Source of the DNA: Moraxella ovis
GTDB lineage: Bacteria > Pseudomonadota > Gammaproteobacteria > Pseudomonadales > Moraxellaceae
DNA: 64,000 nt
Assembly: GCF_900453105.1 (NCBI RefSeq)
Contig: NZ_UGPW01000001.1
Span: forward strand, 1,302,001 to 1,366,000
Reading direction: 5' to 3'
This document shows positions 36,192-46,968 of this stretch, in pieces. The position numbers and the translations under genes are program-made. The notes beneath the pieces were generated by a model. It saw only the letters and a list, made by a program, of their open reading frames with translations. It was not told where the DNA came from and did no database searches. Numbering within the stretch: position 1 is the first letter of the stretch; every line of letters begins with the position of its first letter.

Positions 36192-36413
36192 ATGGCAAAA
36201 AAAGACGACATCATTGAATTTGAAGGCGAAGTCATTGACACGCTACCAAATACCCTATTTAAAGTCCGCCTTGACAACGGACATGAAATCATCGCACACA
36301 TCTCGGGCAAAATGCGCAAGCATTACATCCGTATCCTAACAGGTGACAAAGTCAAGGTTGAGATGACCCCTTATGATTTGTCAAAAGGTCGCATCACCTA
36401 CCGTGGCAAATAA
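36192..36413 (+). CDS. infA: Translation initiation factor IF-1
   Basis: 73 residues, the standard length plus one. It is an OB-fold protein that occupies the A site of the 30S subunit. The segments [19 protein letters not shown] and [20 protein letters not shown]...[13 protein letters not shown] are diagnostic. It stands alone here, with a terminator nine bases downstream. Confidence 0.98.
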   Translation: MAKKDDIIEFEGEVIDTLPNTLFKVRLDNGHEIIAHISGKMRKHYIRILTGDKVKVEMTPYDLSKGRITYRGK

Positions 36414-36421
36414 TCATCCAG

Positions 36422-36447
36422 AACCCAAGTTTTTCTTGGGTTTTATT
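36422..36447 (+). terminator. Terminator of infA
   Basis: AACCCAAG, loop TTTTT, CTTGGGTTTTATT, ending two bases before the next ATG. The hydrolase gene therefore starts right at the U-tract. Read-through would give it translation, and otherwise its promoter must overlap infA. Confidence 0.8.
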
Positions 36448-36449
36448 CT

Positions 36450-37118
36450 ATGAGTAAGCCATTCACCCTGCTGATTCACGGGCTGCACATGAGTGGTCTG
36501 TATATGTATCCGTTGGCAAAAAAACTCTCTCAAGCAGGCTATCAGACTCACGCGCCTAGCTATCACAGTCTAACCAAATCCATCTCTGACCACAGTCAGA
36601 TACTGAACGACTGGCTAATACAAAACCACCCAAATGATCGACCACTGAATCTGGTCGGGCACAGTCTGGGTGGCTTGGTGATGCGTCATTTTTTGGCGAA
36701 TTTTGGTGAGGATTGGCAGGTTCACCGCTGCGTCACACTAGGTACACCGCATCAAGGAAGCATCTGTGCCAATTATGCCAATCGACTCTTTCCGCCTTTG
36801 GTTCAAAAAGCCTACCCCTTGGCACTCGATGGCAGCTGTGCACCACTGCCTGATGACATCGAGCTAGGTGTTATCGCTGGCAACCGCCCGATCGGGCTTG
36901 GCATGCCAATTTTATCTTATCACAACAGAAGACATCGCCTAGATGCCAATGCCAGACAGCATGACGGTACTGTCTATTTGTCTGAGACCTACCTGCCATC
37001 TGCTAAGGATTATCTAATTCTACCTGTGTCGCACACAGGGCTGATCACAGACAGAGCGACCGCGAGCCAAGTGATACATTTTCTAGAATTTGGTAAATTC
37101 TTAAAAAAATCCATTTAA
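36450..37118 (+). CDS. Alpha/beta hydrolase, lipase/PGAP1-like
   Basis: 222 residues. LLIHGLHMSG forms the oxyanion-hole region. The nucleophile is S72 in LVGHSLGGLVMRHFL, then VTLGTPHQGS, and the likely catalytic His is in LPVSHTGLI near residue 203. This is the pattern of small triacylglycerol-lipase-like esterases. There is no signal peptide, so intracellular. The substrate is unknown. Its start lies at the end of the infA terminator. Confidence 0.85.
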   Translation: MSKPFTLLIHGLHMSGLYMYPLAKKLSQAGYQTHAPSYHSLTKSISDHSQILNDWLIQNHPNDRPLNLVGHSLGGLVMRHFLANFGEDWQVHRCVTLGTPHQGSICANYANRLFPPLVQKAYPLALDGSCAPLPDDIELGVIAGNRPIGLGMPILSYHNRRHRLDANARQHDGTVYLSETYLPSAKDYLILPVSHTGLITDRATASQVIHFLEFGKFLKKSI

Positions 37119-37144
37119 AAACCACCTTTTATGAAGGTGGTTTT
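37117..37144. terminator. Terminator between the two hydrolase genes
   Basis: AAAACCACCTT, loop TTATG, AAGGTGGTTTT. It overlaps the last base pair of the rightward stop codon and sits between convergent genes. Confidence 0.85.
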
Positions 37145-37161
37145 GATTAATGCGGTTAGGG

Positions 37162-37857
37162 TTAGCTAAATATGCTTTTTATCCAAGCACCGATTGATTG
37201 AATCTGTGGCAGACACACTTGATGTGCCATAGGATATCTGTTAAATGTTGGCTTCAGTCCCAATTCCTCTAATTGCGCCTTGGCATTCACACCCAGAACC
37301 TTTGGCACCACATCATCATAATCTCCGTGGTCGATTTTCACACTGATATCGAGATTAGTCGAGACTTCCTGAATGCTATCTTTGCTGGCAAAATATGTCG
37401 ATAATGCCAATAGTCCACCGAGCTTATGCTTGGACGTTAGCACAGTATGATACGCCACCGCGCCGCCTTGCGAGAATCCTGCGATGATGATGTTCTGACT
37501 TGGCATACCTGATGCGATCTCACGCTCGATGAGCTTCTCGATGGCGCGCGCCGATGCTTCGATCTGTGTCACATCCACCTTTCTATCTAGGCTCATCTCA
37601 AGAATATCATACCACGCAGGCATGACATAGCCGCCATTGACCGTGACAGGAATTCTAGGTGCGTGCGGAAACACAAAGCGCACCGCCAAATCTCCCAACC
37701 CAAGTTCAGGCACAATAGGCTCAAAATCATTTCCGCTCGCGCCAAGACCATGCAGCCAAATCACGGTATGATTGATCGGCAAATTCTTGGGATTATGCTC
37801 TACGATCACACAGTCAAGCAATGCATCATTATTAATCAATTCACTCATTGTTATCAC
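37162..37857 (-). CDS. Carboxylesterase / acyl-protein thioesterase-like hydrolase
   Basis: 231 residues. VIWLHGLGASGNDFEPIVPEL begins the fold, then FVFPHAPRIPVTVNGGYVMPAWYDI, the nucleophile serine in IAGFSQGGAVAYHTVL, the Asp in DHGDYDDVVP and the His in YPMAHQVCLPQI. This set matches phospholipase/carboxylesterase (PF02230, EstB-like). Cytoplasmic. Natural substrate unknown. Confidence 0.92.
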   Translation of the reverse strand: MITMSELINNDALLDCVIVEHNPKNLPINHTVIWLHGLGASGNDFEPIVPELGLGDLAVRFVFPHAPRIPVTVNGGYVMPAWYDILEMSLDRKVDVTQIEASARAIEKLIEREIASGMPSQNIIIAGFSQGGAVAYHTVLTSKHKLGGLLALSTYFASKDSIQEVSTNLDISVKIDHGDYDDVVPKVLGVNAKAQLEELGLKPTFNRYPMAHQVCLPQIQSIGAWIKSIFS

Positions 37858-38019
37858 CCTTAATTAAAATTGACTTATCATAACACAAACACCCAACGAG
37901 ATAAATCATAAGCCACCTGCAAAATCATACACCTTTTACTTTTTCTTTGCCAAAATAAGCTCAAAAACCGTTATAATAAGTACATTTTTTGACTTTAATC
38001 AAATCATAGAGAGTATATC

Positions 38020-38922
38020 ATGCAGTGGAAAGGTCGCAGGCAAAGTAACAACATCGAGGATCGCCGTGGCGGTGGTGGCGCACGTAAAGTGGGCGGTGTT
38101 AGTATTTTTAGCTTAATCTTGGCGCTTATCGTGTGGAAAGTTTTTGGCATCAGTCCTGAGACCACCCTTGGCGTCGCTGAACAAATCACCCAAAACAATC
38201 AAAGCGCCCAAGCCCCCGCCCAAGAGACCGCTGATCAAGCCGAGACTCGAGAGTTTGTGGCGACAGTATTGGCAGACACCGAAGATGTCTGGACGCCAAT
38301 TTTCGCGCAGCTAGGTGGCACTTATCAGGCGCCCAAGCTTGTCATGTTCAGCGGCTCGGTGCAATCAGCCTGCGGTTCAGCGACATCAGCAAGCGGCCCC
38401 TTCTACTGCCCTGCCGATCAAAAAGTCTATCTTGACACCAGTTTCTTTAAGGCGATGCGCACACAGATGGGCATCTCTGGCGAGAAGAACAGCAGCGAGC
38501 TGACTCGCCAAGACCAAGCCGCAGACTTCGCACAGGCTTATGTGATCGCGCATGAAGTTGGTCACCATGTTCAGACTCTGCTAGGCATCTCAACAGAAGT
38601 GCGCCGCGCCCAAGCTAATGCCAGTGAAGCCGCCGCCAACAATCTATCCGTTCGCCAAGAACTACAAGCGGACTGCTTTGCTGGTCTGTGGGCAAGGCAT
38701 AACCACGAACGCACTCAATTCCTAGAAAAAGGCGACATCGAAGAGGCGTTAGATGCCGCTGAGAAGATCGGTGATGACTATCTACAGCACAAATCGCACG
38801 GCCATACCGTCCCTGATAGCTTCACACACGGTACAAGTGCTCAGCGTCAGCGCTGGTTCTACCGCGGTTTTGAGACTGGCGACATCAAACAATGCGACAC
38901 CTTCGCCACGCGCGAATTATAA
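38020..38922 (+). CDS. Membrane-anchored neutral zinc metallopeptidase (YpfJ/PF04228)
   Basis: 300 residues. The start MQWKGRRQSNNIEDRRGGGG and a single N-terminal membrane helix (about 27-43) are typical of the YpfJ family. The zinc motif is H178-E-V-G-H182 in VIAHEVGHHVQTLLGI. The third ligand is probably in the QELQADCFAGLWARH segment. The C-terminal TFATREL is conserved. The substrate has not been established for the family. It is followed by a terminator and an AAA ATPase gene. Confidence 0.92.
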   Translation: MQWKGRRQSNNIEDRRGGGGARKVGGVSIFSLILALIVWKVFGISPETTLGVAEQITQNNQSAQAPAQETADQAETREFVATVLADTEDVWTPIFAQLGGTYQAPKLVMFSGSVQSACGSATSASGPFYCPADQKVYLDTSFFKAMRTQMGISGEKNSSELTRQDQAADFAQAYVIAHEVGHHVQTLLGISTEVRRAQANASEAAANNLSVRQELQADCFAGLWARHNHERTQFLEKGDIEEALDAAEKIGDDYLQHKSHGHTVPDSFTHGTSAQRQRWFYRGFETGDIKQCDTFATREL

Positions 38923-38927
38923 TTAAC

Positions 38928-38953
38928 AATACCCCACTTTGGGGTATTTTATT
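38928..38953 (+). terminator. Terminator after the zinc peptidase gene
   Basis: AATACCCC, loop ACTTT, GGGGTATT then TTATT, directly before the ATG of the ATPase gene. Confidence 0.85.
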
Positions 38954-39847
38954 ATGGCTACTATCATGACAAACACATTCACCTTATCCGACGAATTAAC
39001 CGAACTACTAACTCAATTCCTAAGACAACGTACCACCAGAGCGATACACATTGACCCTGATGTACTGGCCTATCGCTGGGTGGGCGGCGAATCTGGTCAA
39101 TTAAGTCCGCTAGACGTGTCATTCCATCAAGATCTTGATGACCTGCTTGGCATCGACACCCAAAAACAAAAACTCATCGCCAACACACGTCAATTCCTAT
39201 CAGGACTGCCTGCCAACCACGTACTCATGACGGGCTCAAGAGGTGCGGGCAAATCATCACTCATTCGCGCCCTACTAAAGCACTACCACACCCAAGGGCT
39301 TCGTATCATCGAGGTGGCGCGTGATGACCTATTGCATCTTGATAAAATTCGCACCGCCATTAAAGCTTCACAATCACAGGGCAACACCAACCGCTATATC
39401 GTGTACTGTGATGATTTGGCATTCAACGCCCAAGATGAGAATTATCGCACCCTAAAGAGCGTACTAGATGGTGCGCTTGATAGCGAGCAAGATCGCCTGC
39501 TCGTCTATGCCACCAGCAACCGCCGCCACCTACTGCCACAAATGATGAAGGACAACGTAAACATCTATAACGGTCAGACAGATGAGGTGAATCCTTATGA
39601 GACCATCGAGGAGACGGTATCATTATCAGATCGCTTTGGTCTGTGGCTGTCATTTTATCCGATGAATCAAGAGCTGTACCTTGATATCGTGGCAAGCTAT
39701 CTCAATAAAGAAAACATCAACATGGACGATACGGCGCGCCAAGAAGCGCTAAAATGGGCGAGCACACGCGGCGGTCGTTCTGGGCGTATCGCTCATCAGT
39801 TTAGCCGTCATTGGATCGGTCAGCTAAAGCTTAATTCAAGCAGCTAG
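38954..39847 (+). CDS. AAA ATPase of the DUF815 family
   Basis: 298 residues from the ATG at 38954. A start at 38966 is also possible, and a longer frame runs through the terminator. The Walker A motif is TGSRGAGKSSLIRALL and Walker B is RYIVYCDDLAF. The segments HIDPDVLAYRW near the N-terminus and YATSNRRHLLPQ are DUF815 hallmarks. The family is widespread in proteobacteria without a defined role. Confidence 0.88.
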   Translation: MATIMTNTFTLSDELTELLTQFLRQRTTRAIHIDPDVLAYRWVGGESGQLSPLDVSFHQDLDDLLGIDTQKQKLIANTRQFLSGLPANHVLMTGSRGAGKSSLIRALLKHYHTQGLRIIEVARDDLLHLDKIRTAIKASQSQGNTNRYIVYCDDLAFNAQDENYRTLKSVLDGALDSEQDRLLVYATSNRRHLLPQMMKDNVNIYNGQTDEVNPYETIEETVSLSDRFGLWLSFYPMNQELYLDIVASYLNKENINMDDTARQEALKWASTRGGRSGRIAHQFSRHWIGQLKLNSSS

Positions 39848-39855
39848 TTAAACAC

Positions 39856-39891
39856 AAAAAATAAAGGCGATCATTGTCACCTTTATTTTTA
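39856..39891 (+). terminator. Terminator of the DUF815 ATPase gene
   Basis: AAAATAAAGG, loop, CCTTTATTTTTATTT. It faces the end of the peptide transporter cluster. Confidence 0.75.
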
Positions 39892-39943
39892 TTTCTGACA
39901 GTGTGATTATCGATACGCTAAGCATACGCATATCGCCAGCACA

Positions 39944-41542
39944 TCACGATAAGTTCGAAGCCTGTACCAGTACACGCGTATAGTCTTCTTTTGGCGCGTT
40001 AAATATCTGCTCTGCCGTACCCATCTCAACCACCTCGCCATGACTCATGACGATGACTCGGTCGGATAATGCCTTCACTACCGATAGATCATGGCTGATG
40101 AATATGTAGCTTAGTCCATATTTACGCTGCAAGTCATTCAATAGCTCAACAACAGTAATCTGAGTTGAACGGTCAAGCGCAGAAGTCGGCTCATCTAGGA
40201 GCACAAACTTCGGTTCAAGAATAATCGCTCGCGCAATCGCGATACGCTGACGCTGACCGCCAGAGAATTCATGAGGATAGCGATTAATCATGTTCGGTGA
40301 GAGATTTACCTCTTTTAGCATCTGCATGACACGCTGGCGACGCTCATCCTTATTCATGTGCGGATAATGCACCGTCAGACCCTCACCGATGATCTCACCC
40401 ACCGTCAGACGCGGTGATAGTGAATTAAATGGATCTTGGAACACCATTTGCATGTCTTTTTTGAGCAGCTTGCGCTCAGCATCACCCATCCGATTAATCT
40501 CTTTTCCATCAAAGCTGATCTTACCACGCGGCTCAATGATTTGCATGATGGCACGACCCAGTGTTGATTTGCCCGAGCCTGACTCACCAACGATACCCAG
40601 AGTCTCGCCTACTTTTAGGTTAAGTGAGATGCCTTTCACCGCGTTGAATACCTGGGTTGGCTTACCAAAGAAACTACGCTTAATTACATAATCAACCTCA
40701 ACATCATCAGCTGTGATCAGATTAGGCACATCCTCGCCTGGTGATTGTTTTTGGCTTTCAGGAATCGGAGTAAGCAACTCCACAGTATAAGGATGCTGCG
40801 GATTATTAAAGACCTCTTCGGTATTACCACGTTCGATGATCACACCATGCTGCATGACGCACACGTCATCGCTGTATCGCTTAACCAAGCGTAGATCATG
40901 AGAGATGAGAATAATTGCCATGCCCATGTCCCGCTGTAGCTCACGCATCAAATCCAAGATCTCTGCCTGCGTGGTTACATCCAGCGCTGTGGTCGGCTCA
41001 TCTGCAATCAGCAGATCAGGCTTATTAATAATTGCCATCGCAATCATGATGCGCTGCAGCTGACCGCCCGAGAATTCATGCGGATAGCTGTTTAATTTTT
41101 TATCTGCATTTGGAATTTTGACACGCTGTAGTGTCTCTAGTGCCATTTGGGCTGCCTGAGACTTGCTGATGCTTGGATTATGAATACTAATCGCTTCAGC
41201 GACTTGCTGCCCGATTTTCATGTATGGATTTAGCGATGTCATCGGCTCTTGGAAAATCATGCCAATACGCTTACCGCGAATCGTACGCATCTGCTGATCT
41301 GATAATGATAGAATCTCATGACCTTCAAAGACAATCGATGCATCATCGCCATATTTTACGATATTCTTTGGCAGCAGCTGCATGATCGCCATCGATGTGA
41401 CCGATTTGCCAGAGCCTGACTCACCCACGATGGCAAGCGTACGCCCGCGTTCAACCGAGAACGATGATGATTTGACCGCATGCACGAGCTCTTCGTCTGT
41501 TTTTAAATAAACATCCAGATTCTTAACTTCTAATAATGTCAT
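39944..41542 (-). CDS. oppD: Fused double ATPase of a peptide ABC importer (OppD-OppF in one chain)
   Basis: 532 residues with two complete ABC cassettes. Cassette 1: Walker A GESGSGKS near residue 37, signature [14 protein letters not shown]. Cassette 2: GESGSGKS near residue 320, signature [14 protein letters not shown], Walker [11 protein letters not shown]. The first signature has LQR in place of RQR. This layout is that of YejF/GsiA-type proteins, so one chain replaces OppD and OppF. The gene follows oppC after 9 bases. The symbol is by function only. Confidence 0.92.
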   Translation of the reverse strand: MTLLEVKNLDVYLKTDEELVHAVKSSSFSVERGRTLAIVGESGSGKSVTSMAIMQLLPKNIVKYGDDASIVFEGHEILSLSDQQMRTIRGKRIGMIFQEPMTSLNPYMKIGQQVAEAISIHNPSISKSQAAQMALETLQRVKIPNADKKLNSYPHEFSGGQLQRIMIAMAIINKPDLLIADEPTTALDVTTQAEILDLMRELQRDMGMAIILISHDLRLVKRYSDDVCVMQHGVIIERGNTEEVFNNPQHPYTVELLTPIPESQKQSPGEDVPNLITADDVEVDYVIKRSFFGKPTQVFNAVKGISLNLKVGETLGIVGESGSGKSTLGRAIMQIIEPRGKISFDGKEINRMGDAERKLLKKDMQMVFQDPFNSLSPRLTVGEIIGEGLTVHYPHMNKDERRQRVMQMLKEVNLSPNMINRYPHEFSGGQRQRIAIARAIILEPKFVLLDEPTSALDRSTQITVVELLNDLQRKYGLSYIFISHDLSVVKALSDRVIVMSHGEVVEMGTAEQIFNAPKEDYTRVLVQASNLS

Positions 41543-41551
41543 CGTTATGTC

Positions 41552-42445
41552 CTATTTATCCTTTGGATCCAATGCATCGCGCAGACCATCACCGATGAAG
41601 TTAAAACAAAACAAAGTAACCACCAAAAACACCGATGGAACCAGCAGCTGCCAAGGCGCTACCTGCATGTTTTGCGCACCTTCTTGAAGCAGTGCGCCCC
41701 AGCTGGTCATCGGCTCTTGTACACCCAAACCTAGAAAGCTTAAGAATGACTCAAACAAAATCATACCTGGCACGACCAAAGAAGCATAGACCACAACCAC
41801 GCCAAGCACGTTCGGGACGATGTGACGCGTGATGATTTTCCAGTTTGATAAACCTGTCACGTGCGCCGCTTCGATGAATTCTTTGTTTTTTAGGCTTAGA
41901 GTTTGACCGCGCACCATACGAGCCACATCAAGCCATGACACCAATCCAATCGCCACAAAAATCAAAAAGATATTACGGCCAAATAATGTCACCAAAAGAA
42001 TGACAAAAAACATGAATGGGAATGCACTTAATACTTCCAAAAAACGCATCATGAGCATATCGACCTTGCCGCCTGCATAGCCAGAGATAGCGCCATACAC
42101 CGTACCGATCAGCACAGCAACAAAGGCACCCGCGATGCCCACCATCAACGAAATACGACCACCGATCGCAACACGCACAAGCAAGTCGCGACCCAATGTA
42201 TCCGTGCCAAAGTAATGCCCTGTCGCCATCGATGGTGCTGATTGCATGTTCGCCCAGTCCGTATCAGCATAGCCAAATGGCATCAGCATCGGCGCAATGG
42301 TCACAAAAATAGCAATCAACACTAAGATAATAATGCTGGCAATCGCCGCCTTATTACGGCGAAAGCGTCGCCATGCGTCCTGCCATAGGCTGCGACCATT
42401 GATGTCAGTTGGTGCAGTTTGTATTGTGTTTGTAGTTACAGACAT
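41552..42445 (-). CDS. oppC: Peptide ABC transporter permease, OppC-like
   Basis: 297 residues. The N-terminal OppC_N segment (WQDAWRRFRRNKAAIASIIILV) precedes six membrane helices. The extracytoplasmic HYFGTDTLGRDLLVRVA is a signature of the family. The EAA loop is EAAHVTGLSNWKIITRHIVPNV. It pairs with OppB in the membrane. Tight spacing to oppB (12 bases) and to the ATPase (9 bases). Confidence 0.95.
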   Translation of the reverse strand: MSVTTNTIQTAPTDINGRSLWQDAWRRFRRNKAAIASIIILVLIAIFVTIAPMLMPFGYADTDWANMQSAPSMATGHYFGTDTLGRDLLVRVAIGGRISLMVGIAGAFVAVLIGTVYGAISGYAGGKVDMLMMRFLEVLSAFPFMFFVILLVTLFGRNIFLIFVAIGLVSWLDVARMVRGQTLSLKNKEFIEAAHVTGLSNWKIITRHIVPNVLGVVVVYASLVVPGMILFESFLSFLGLGVQEPMTSWGALLQEGAQNMQVAPWQLLVPSVFLVVTLFCFNFIGDGLRDALDPKDK

Positions 42446-42457
42446 AAAACAACCTTA

Positions 42458-43378
42458 TTAGTACTTGATTTTTGGATCAATCACGGTGTACAAGATATCC
42501 ACGATCGCGTTGAACACAATCGTCAGTACACCCACCAAAATCGTCAAACTCAGCACCAAACTATAATCACGGTTCAATGCACCCTCCACAAACAACCGAC
42601 CAATCCCCGGCAAGCCAAAAATCGTCTCAATCACGATCGAGCCTGTGATGATACCTACAAATGCAGGACCAAGGAATGAGATCACTGGCAACATCGCAGG
42701 ACGAAGTGCGTGCTTGAACACGATGTGCGATGTCGGCAATCCTTTGGCGCGTGCGGTACGAATGAATGAGCTGTTCATCACCTCAATCATCGAGCCACGC
42801 GTCACACGAGCGATGCTGGACGCATACGAGAGCGCGAGTGTGCCAACAGGTAGGATGAGGTATTTTAATGCGCCATCATTCCAACCACCTGCAGGCAGCC
42901 ATTTTAAGGTCACCGCAAAGATTAACACCAGTAGTGGCGCCTTCACAAAGCTTGGCATCACAACACCAGTCATCGCCACCGTCATGAGCGAATAATCAAA
43001 AAAGCTGTTCTGCTTCAAGGCAGCAATCACCCCAAGCGTCACACCAACCAACAGCGCAATAATAAACGCATATAGACCAATCTCAACAGATACCGGCAAA
43101 GAGTCAGCAAGCAGCGAATTGATGGTGTGGTCCTTATATTTAAAAGATGGACCAAAATCACCTTGAGCCAGCTGCTTTAGATAATTGCCATACTGTAGCC
43201 ACATGGGGTCATTAAGATTGTATTTGGCTTCGATGTTCGCCAAAACCGCAGGAGGAAGGTTGCGTTCGCCCGTAAAAGGACTGCCCGGCGCCAATCTCAT
43301 CATAAAAAACGAGATCGTAATCAGAGATAGCATGGTGGGGATCGCTTCAAGCGCACGTTTAAAAATCAACTTAAACAT
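42458..43378 (-). CDS. oppB: Peptide ABC transporter permease, OppB-like
   Basis: 306 residues, six membrane helices. The N-terminal KRALEAIPTMLSLITISFFMMRLAPGSPF and the EAA loop RTARAKGLPTSHIVFKHALRPAMLP are typical of OppB/DppB. First gene of the oppB-oppC-ATPase operon; a promoter-like TATAAT lies 160 bases upstream. Confidence 0.95.
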   Translation of the reverse strand: MFKLIFKRALEAIPTMLSLITISFFMMRLAPGSPFTGERNLPPAVLANIEAKYNLNDPMWLQYGNYLKQLAQGDFGPSFKYKDHTINSLLADSLPVSVEIGLYAFIIALLVGVTLGVIAALKQNSFFDYSLMTVAMTGVVMPSFVKAPLLVLIFAVTLKWLPAGGWNDGALKYLILPVGTLALSYASSIARVTRGSMIEVMNSSFIRTARAKGLPTSHIVFKHALRPAMLPVISFLGPAFVGIITGSIVIETIFGLPGIGRLFVEGALNRDYSLVLSLTILVGVLTIVFNAIVDILYTVIDPKIKY

Positions 43379-43727
43379 AAAAACCTCGTGTTTTGCACAT
43401 CCGCATTAGACACTTGTCATCCAGACAAGAATTCCTTGGATACACTCCTTTGTGATAGATTGGGGAAATCCACCAAATCCTTAATAATAACGCACAATAA
43501 ATAAGACAGCTGTGTTACTAATTTGTAAATTTTTGGTATTATACATGATTCCAATTAGTTTGTGTTAAGATTTGTCTGTATCAATTTATCAAGCAAAGCA
43601 TTTATTCAAAATCTTAAGAAATCAATCACTTATTATGATCTGTACTACAAATAAAAAACACATACTAATTTAGTATGTGTTTTTGGTGCCAATCCTAAGC
43701 ACTCAGTTTAAGATTGGTAAACTTTGA
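43379..43727. other. 349-base gap between oppA and oppB with terminator and second promoter
   Basis: No gene seen. It holds the oppA terminator at 43653-43686. For oppB a minus-strand TATAAT is at 43538-43543, with TTAACA about 19 bases upstream as a poor -35, and a well-placed AAGGAG at about 43440. The untranslated leader before oppB would be about 150 bases. Confidence 0.5.
43653..43686 (-). terminator. Terminator of oppA
   Basis: AAAAACACATACTAA / TTTAGTATGTGTTTTT, a long perfect stem with A/T runs on both sides. It stands between the binding-protein gene and its permease genes, so partial read-through would explain why oppA can be made in excess. Confidence 0.88.
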
Positions 43728-45395
43728 TTAATGCTTCAAGATTTTTAGGTCTTTTACATGCCACTGACCTTGTGGGTCATTGGTCGCAAATCCTGATACG
43801 TAAGGCTTAACCAGACGCGGTGCAACGTATTGATAAACAAAGATGGTCGCCGCTTCTTTATCCAGTACTTCTTCAGCTTGACGGTACAATTCAGCACGCT
43901 GCTCAGGTGTCACATCTGCGCCCAATGTCTGCGCCATGATAGCATCAAATGCAGGACTGTTGTATTTACCATAGTTGCTAGAGTCTGTCGATAGGAACGT
44001 ATTTAAGAAGGTAGACGCTTCGTTATAGTCAGCACACCAGCCACCACGAGACATTTGATGCTTCTGAGTTCTGCGTGTGTCTAGGTAAGTTTTCCATTCT
44101 TGGTTTGCCAGCGTCACATCCACGAATCCAAGCGCATCTTTCCAGAACGATGCTGCCGCCACCGCCAACGTCTTATGCTGCTCATTGGTGTTATACAGTA
44201 GTTCGAATTTTAGAGGATTTGATTCACTATAGCCTGCTTCATTTAGAAGCTTCTTCGCTTCTTCGATACGCTTGTCTTTGTCCCATGATTTCCACTCTGG
44301 CGTATGATTCTTGATGCCATTGGTGGCTTCAGGGGTGAATTGGTAGGCGACTTTTTGACCTTGACCTAGAATCTTATCCACGATGGTGTCACGATCTAGC
44401 ACCAACGACAGCGCACGGCGGACGCGCACGTCGTCGAACGGTGCTTTGGTGTGGTTAAATTCATAATAGTAGGTACATAATTTTGGTGAAACTTTTACTT
44501 CATCACCAAGCTCGCTTTGTAGCTGCTTGAACTGCGTCGGTGGCAATGCATCATCCGTAATATCAACTTCACCCGCCTTATAGCGCTGTACGTCAGTCGT
44601 ATCAGAACCGATCACCAATAGGGTAACTTTGTTGATGGTAGTATTGGCATCATCATAGTAGTTCGGGTTACGCTCAAGCACGATGCGCTCATTCACCTGC
44701 CACTCTTTTAGGGTGTACGGACCATTACCTACAAAGTTACCCACGCGTGTCCATTGATCACCCAGCGCTTCGACGACTTTTTGGTTCACAGGTTTTACTG
44801 AAGTGTGGAACAGCGCGTGTGGGAAATAAGGCACAGGCTCAGCCAAGGTGACTTCTAGCGTCTTATCATCGATCGCCTTTACGCCTAGTGTGTCAGGTTT
44901 TACTTTACCATCAACGATGTCTTGGGCGTTAACGACTTTTAGACCAGCCAGATAGGTTGCGTATGGAGACGCTGTGGCAGGATCCACCACACGGCGAAAA
45001 CTATAAACAAAATCGTGCGCAGTCACAGGATCGCCATTTGACCATTTGGCATCACGAAGTTTAAATACCCATACTTTATTGTCCTCAGATAACCATTCTG
45101 TCGCCATGCCTGGCACGGTGTTACCTTCTGTATCGGTGGTGGTTAGACCAACCAACATCTGACGTAGAATATTCGACTCTGGAACGCCGCCTACCTTGTG
45201 CGGATCTAGAGATTCAGGTTCTGCGGTATTATTGATAACAATTTCCTGTTTCTCTGCTAGGTCGCCTGCAGCCGGCGCGGCAGCATCCTGTTTATTCGCT
45301 TCGGTGGTGGTCGCAGCCTTGTCATCACCGCCACATCCTACTAATGCAGCACCCAAAGCAAGCAGTAGCGCTGATGGCATAAATTTGGTATTCAT
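43728..45395 (-). CDS. oppA: Oligopeptide-binding lipoprotein (SBP family 5)
   Basis: 555 residues from the ATG at 45395, which has AAGGAC upstream and starts a proper lipoprotein signal. An upstream start at 45494 would add 33 unlikely residues. Lipobox LGAALVGC with the lipidated Cys at 21, then a low-complexity Ala/Thr/Lys linker, then the SBP_bac_5 domain beginning NTAEPESLDPHKVGGVPESNI. Also AHDFVYSFRRVVDPATASPYA and ARLYRQAEEVLD-like RAELYRQAEEVL. Periplasmic receptor for peptides, delivering them to OppBC and the fused ATPase. Confidence 0.95.
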   Translation of the reverse strand: MNTKFMPSALLLALGAALVGCGGDDKAATTTEANKQDAAAPAAGDLAEKQEIVINNTAEPESLDPHKVGGVPESNILRQMLVGLTTTDTEGNTVPGMATEWLSEDNKVWVFKLRDAKWSNGDPVTAHDFVYSFRRVVDPATASPYATYLAGLKVVNAQDIVDGKVKPDTLGVKAIDDKTLEVTLAEPVPYFPHALFHTSVKPVNQKVVEALGDQWTRVGNFVGNGPYTLKEWQVNERIVLERNPNYYDDANTTINKVTLLVIGSDTTDVQRYKAGEVDITDDALPPTQFKQLQSELGDEVKVSPKLCTYYYEFNHTKAPFDDVRVRRALSLVLDRDTIVDKILGQGQKVAYQFTPEATNGIKNHTPEWKSWDKDKRIEEAKKLLNEAGYSESNPLKFELLYNTNEQHKTLAVAAASFWKDALGFVDVTLANQEWKTYLDTRRTQKHQMSRGGWCADYNEASTFLNTFLSTDSSNYGKYNSPAFDAIMAQTLGADVTPEQRAELYRQAEEVLDKEAATIFVYQYVAPRLVKPYVSGFATNDPQGQWHVKDLKILKH

Positions 45396-45584
45396 AGAAA
45401 TGTCCTTATGATGAGAAATAATTAAAAGCCATTGCCTTGGCAGATCGCCTAAATGACTAGACAATATATAACCGTAGAACCTGATAAAAGTCAAGAGTTT
45501 TGTTACAACTTTATGAAAATAAGTTGGGCTTTTACATTCATTTTGTTATGGTTTGATTGCCATACGTATTTTATTCATACCAAT

Positions 45585-45618
45585 AAAAAAACACACCTTA
45601 AATAAGGTGTGTTTTTTT
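45585..45618. terminator. Terminator of purA
   Basis: AAAAAAACACACCTTA / AAGGTGTGTTTTTTT with an AAT loop. It closes the hisZ-purA unit and insulates oppA. Confidence 0.92.
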
Positions 45619-45629
45619 ATGATTGATGA

Positions 45630-46928
<1,299 letters not shown>

Positions 46929-46968
46929 TCATTTAACAATTAATTTTCAAATTAGCGACAAATCAAAA

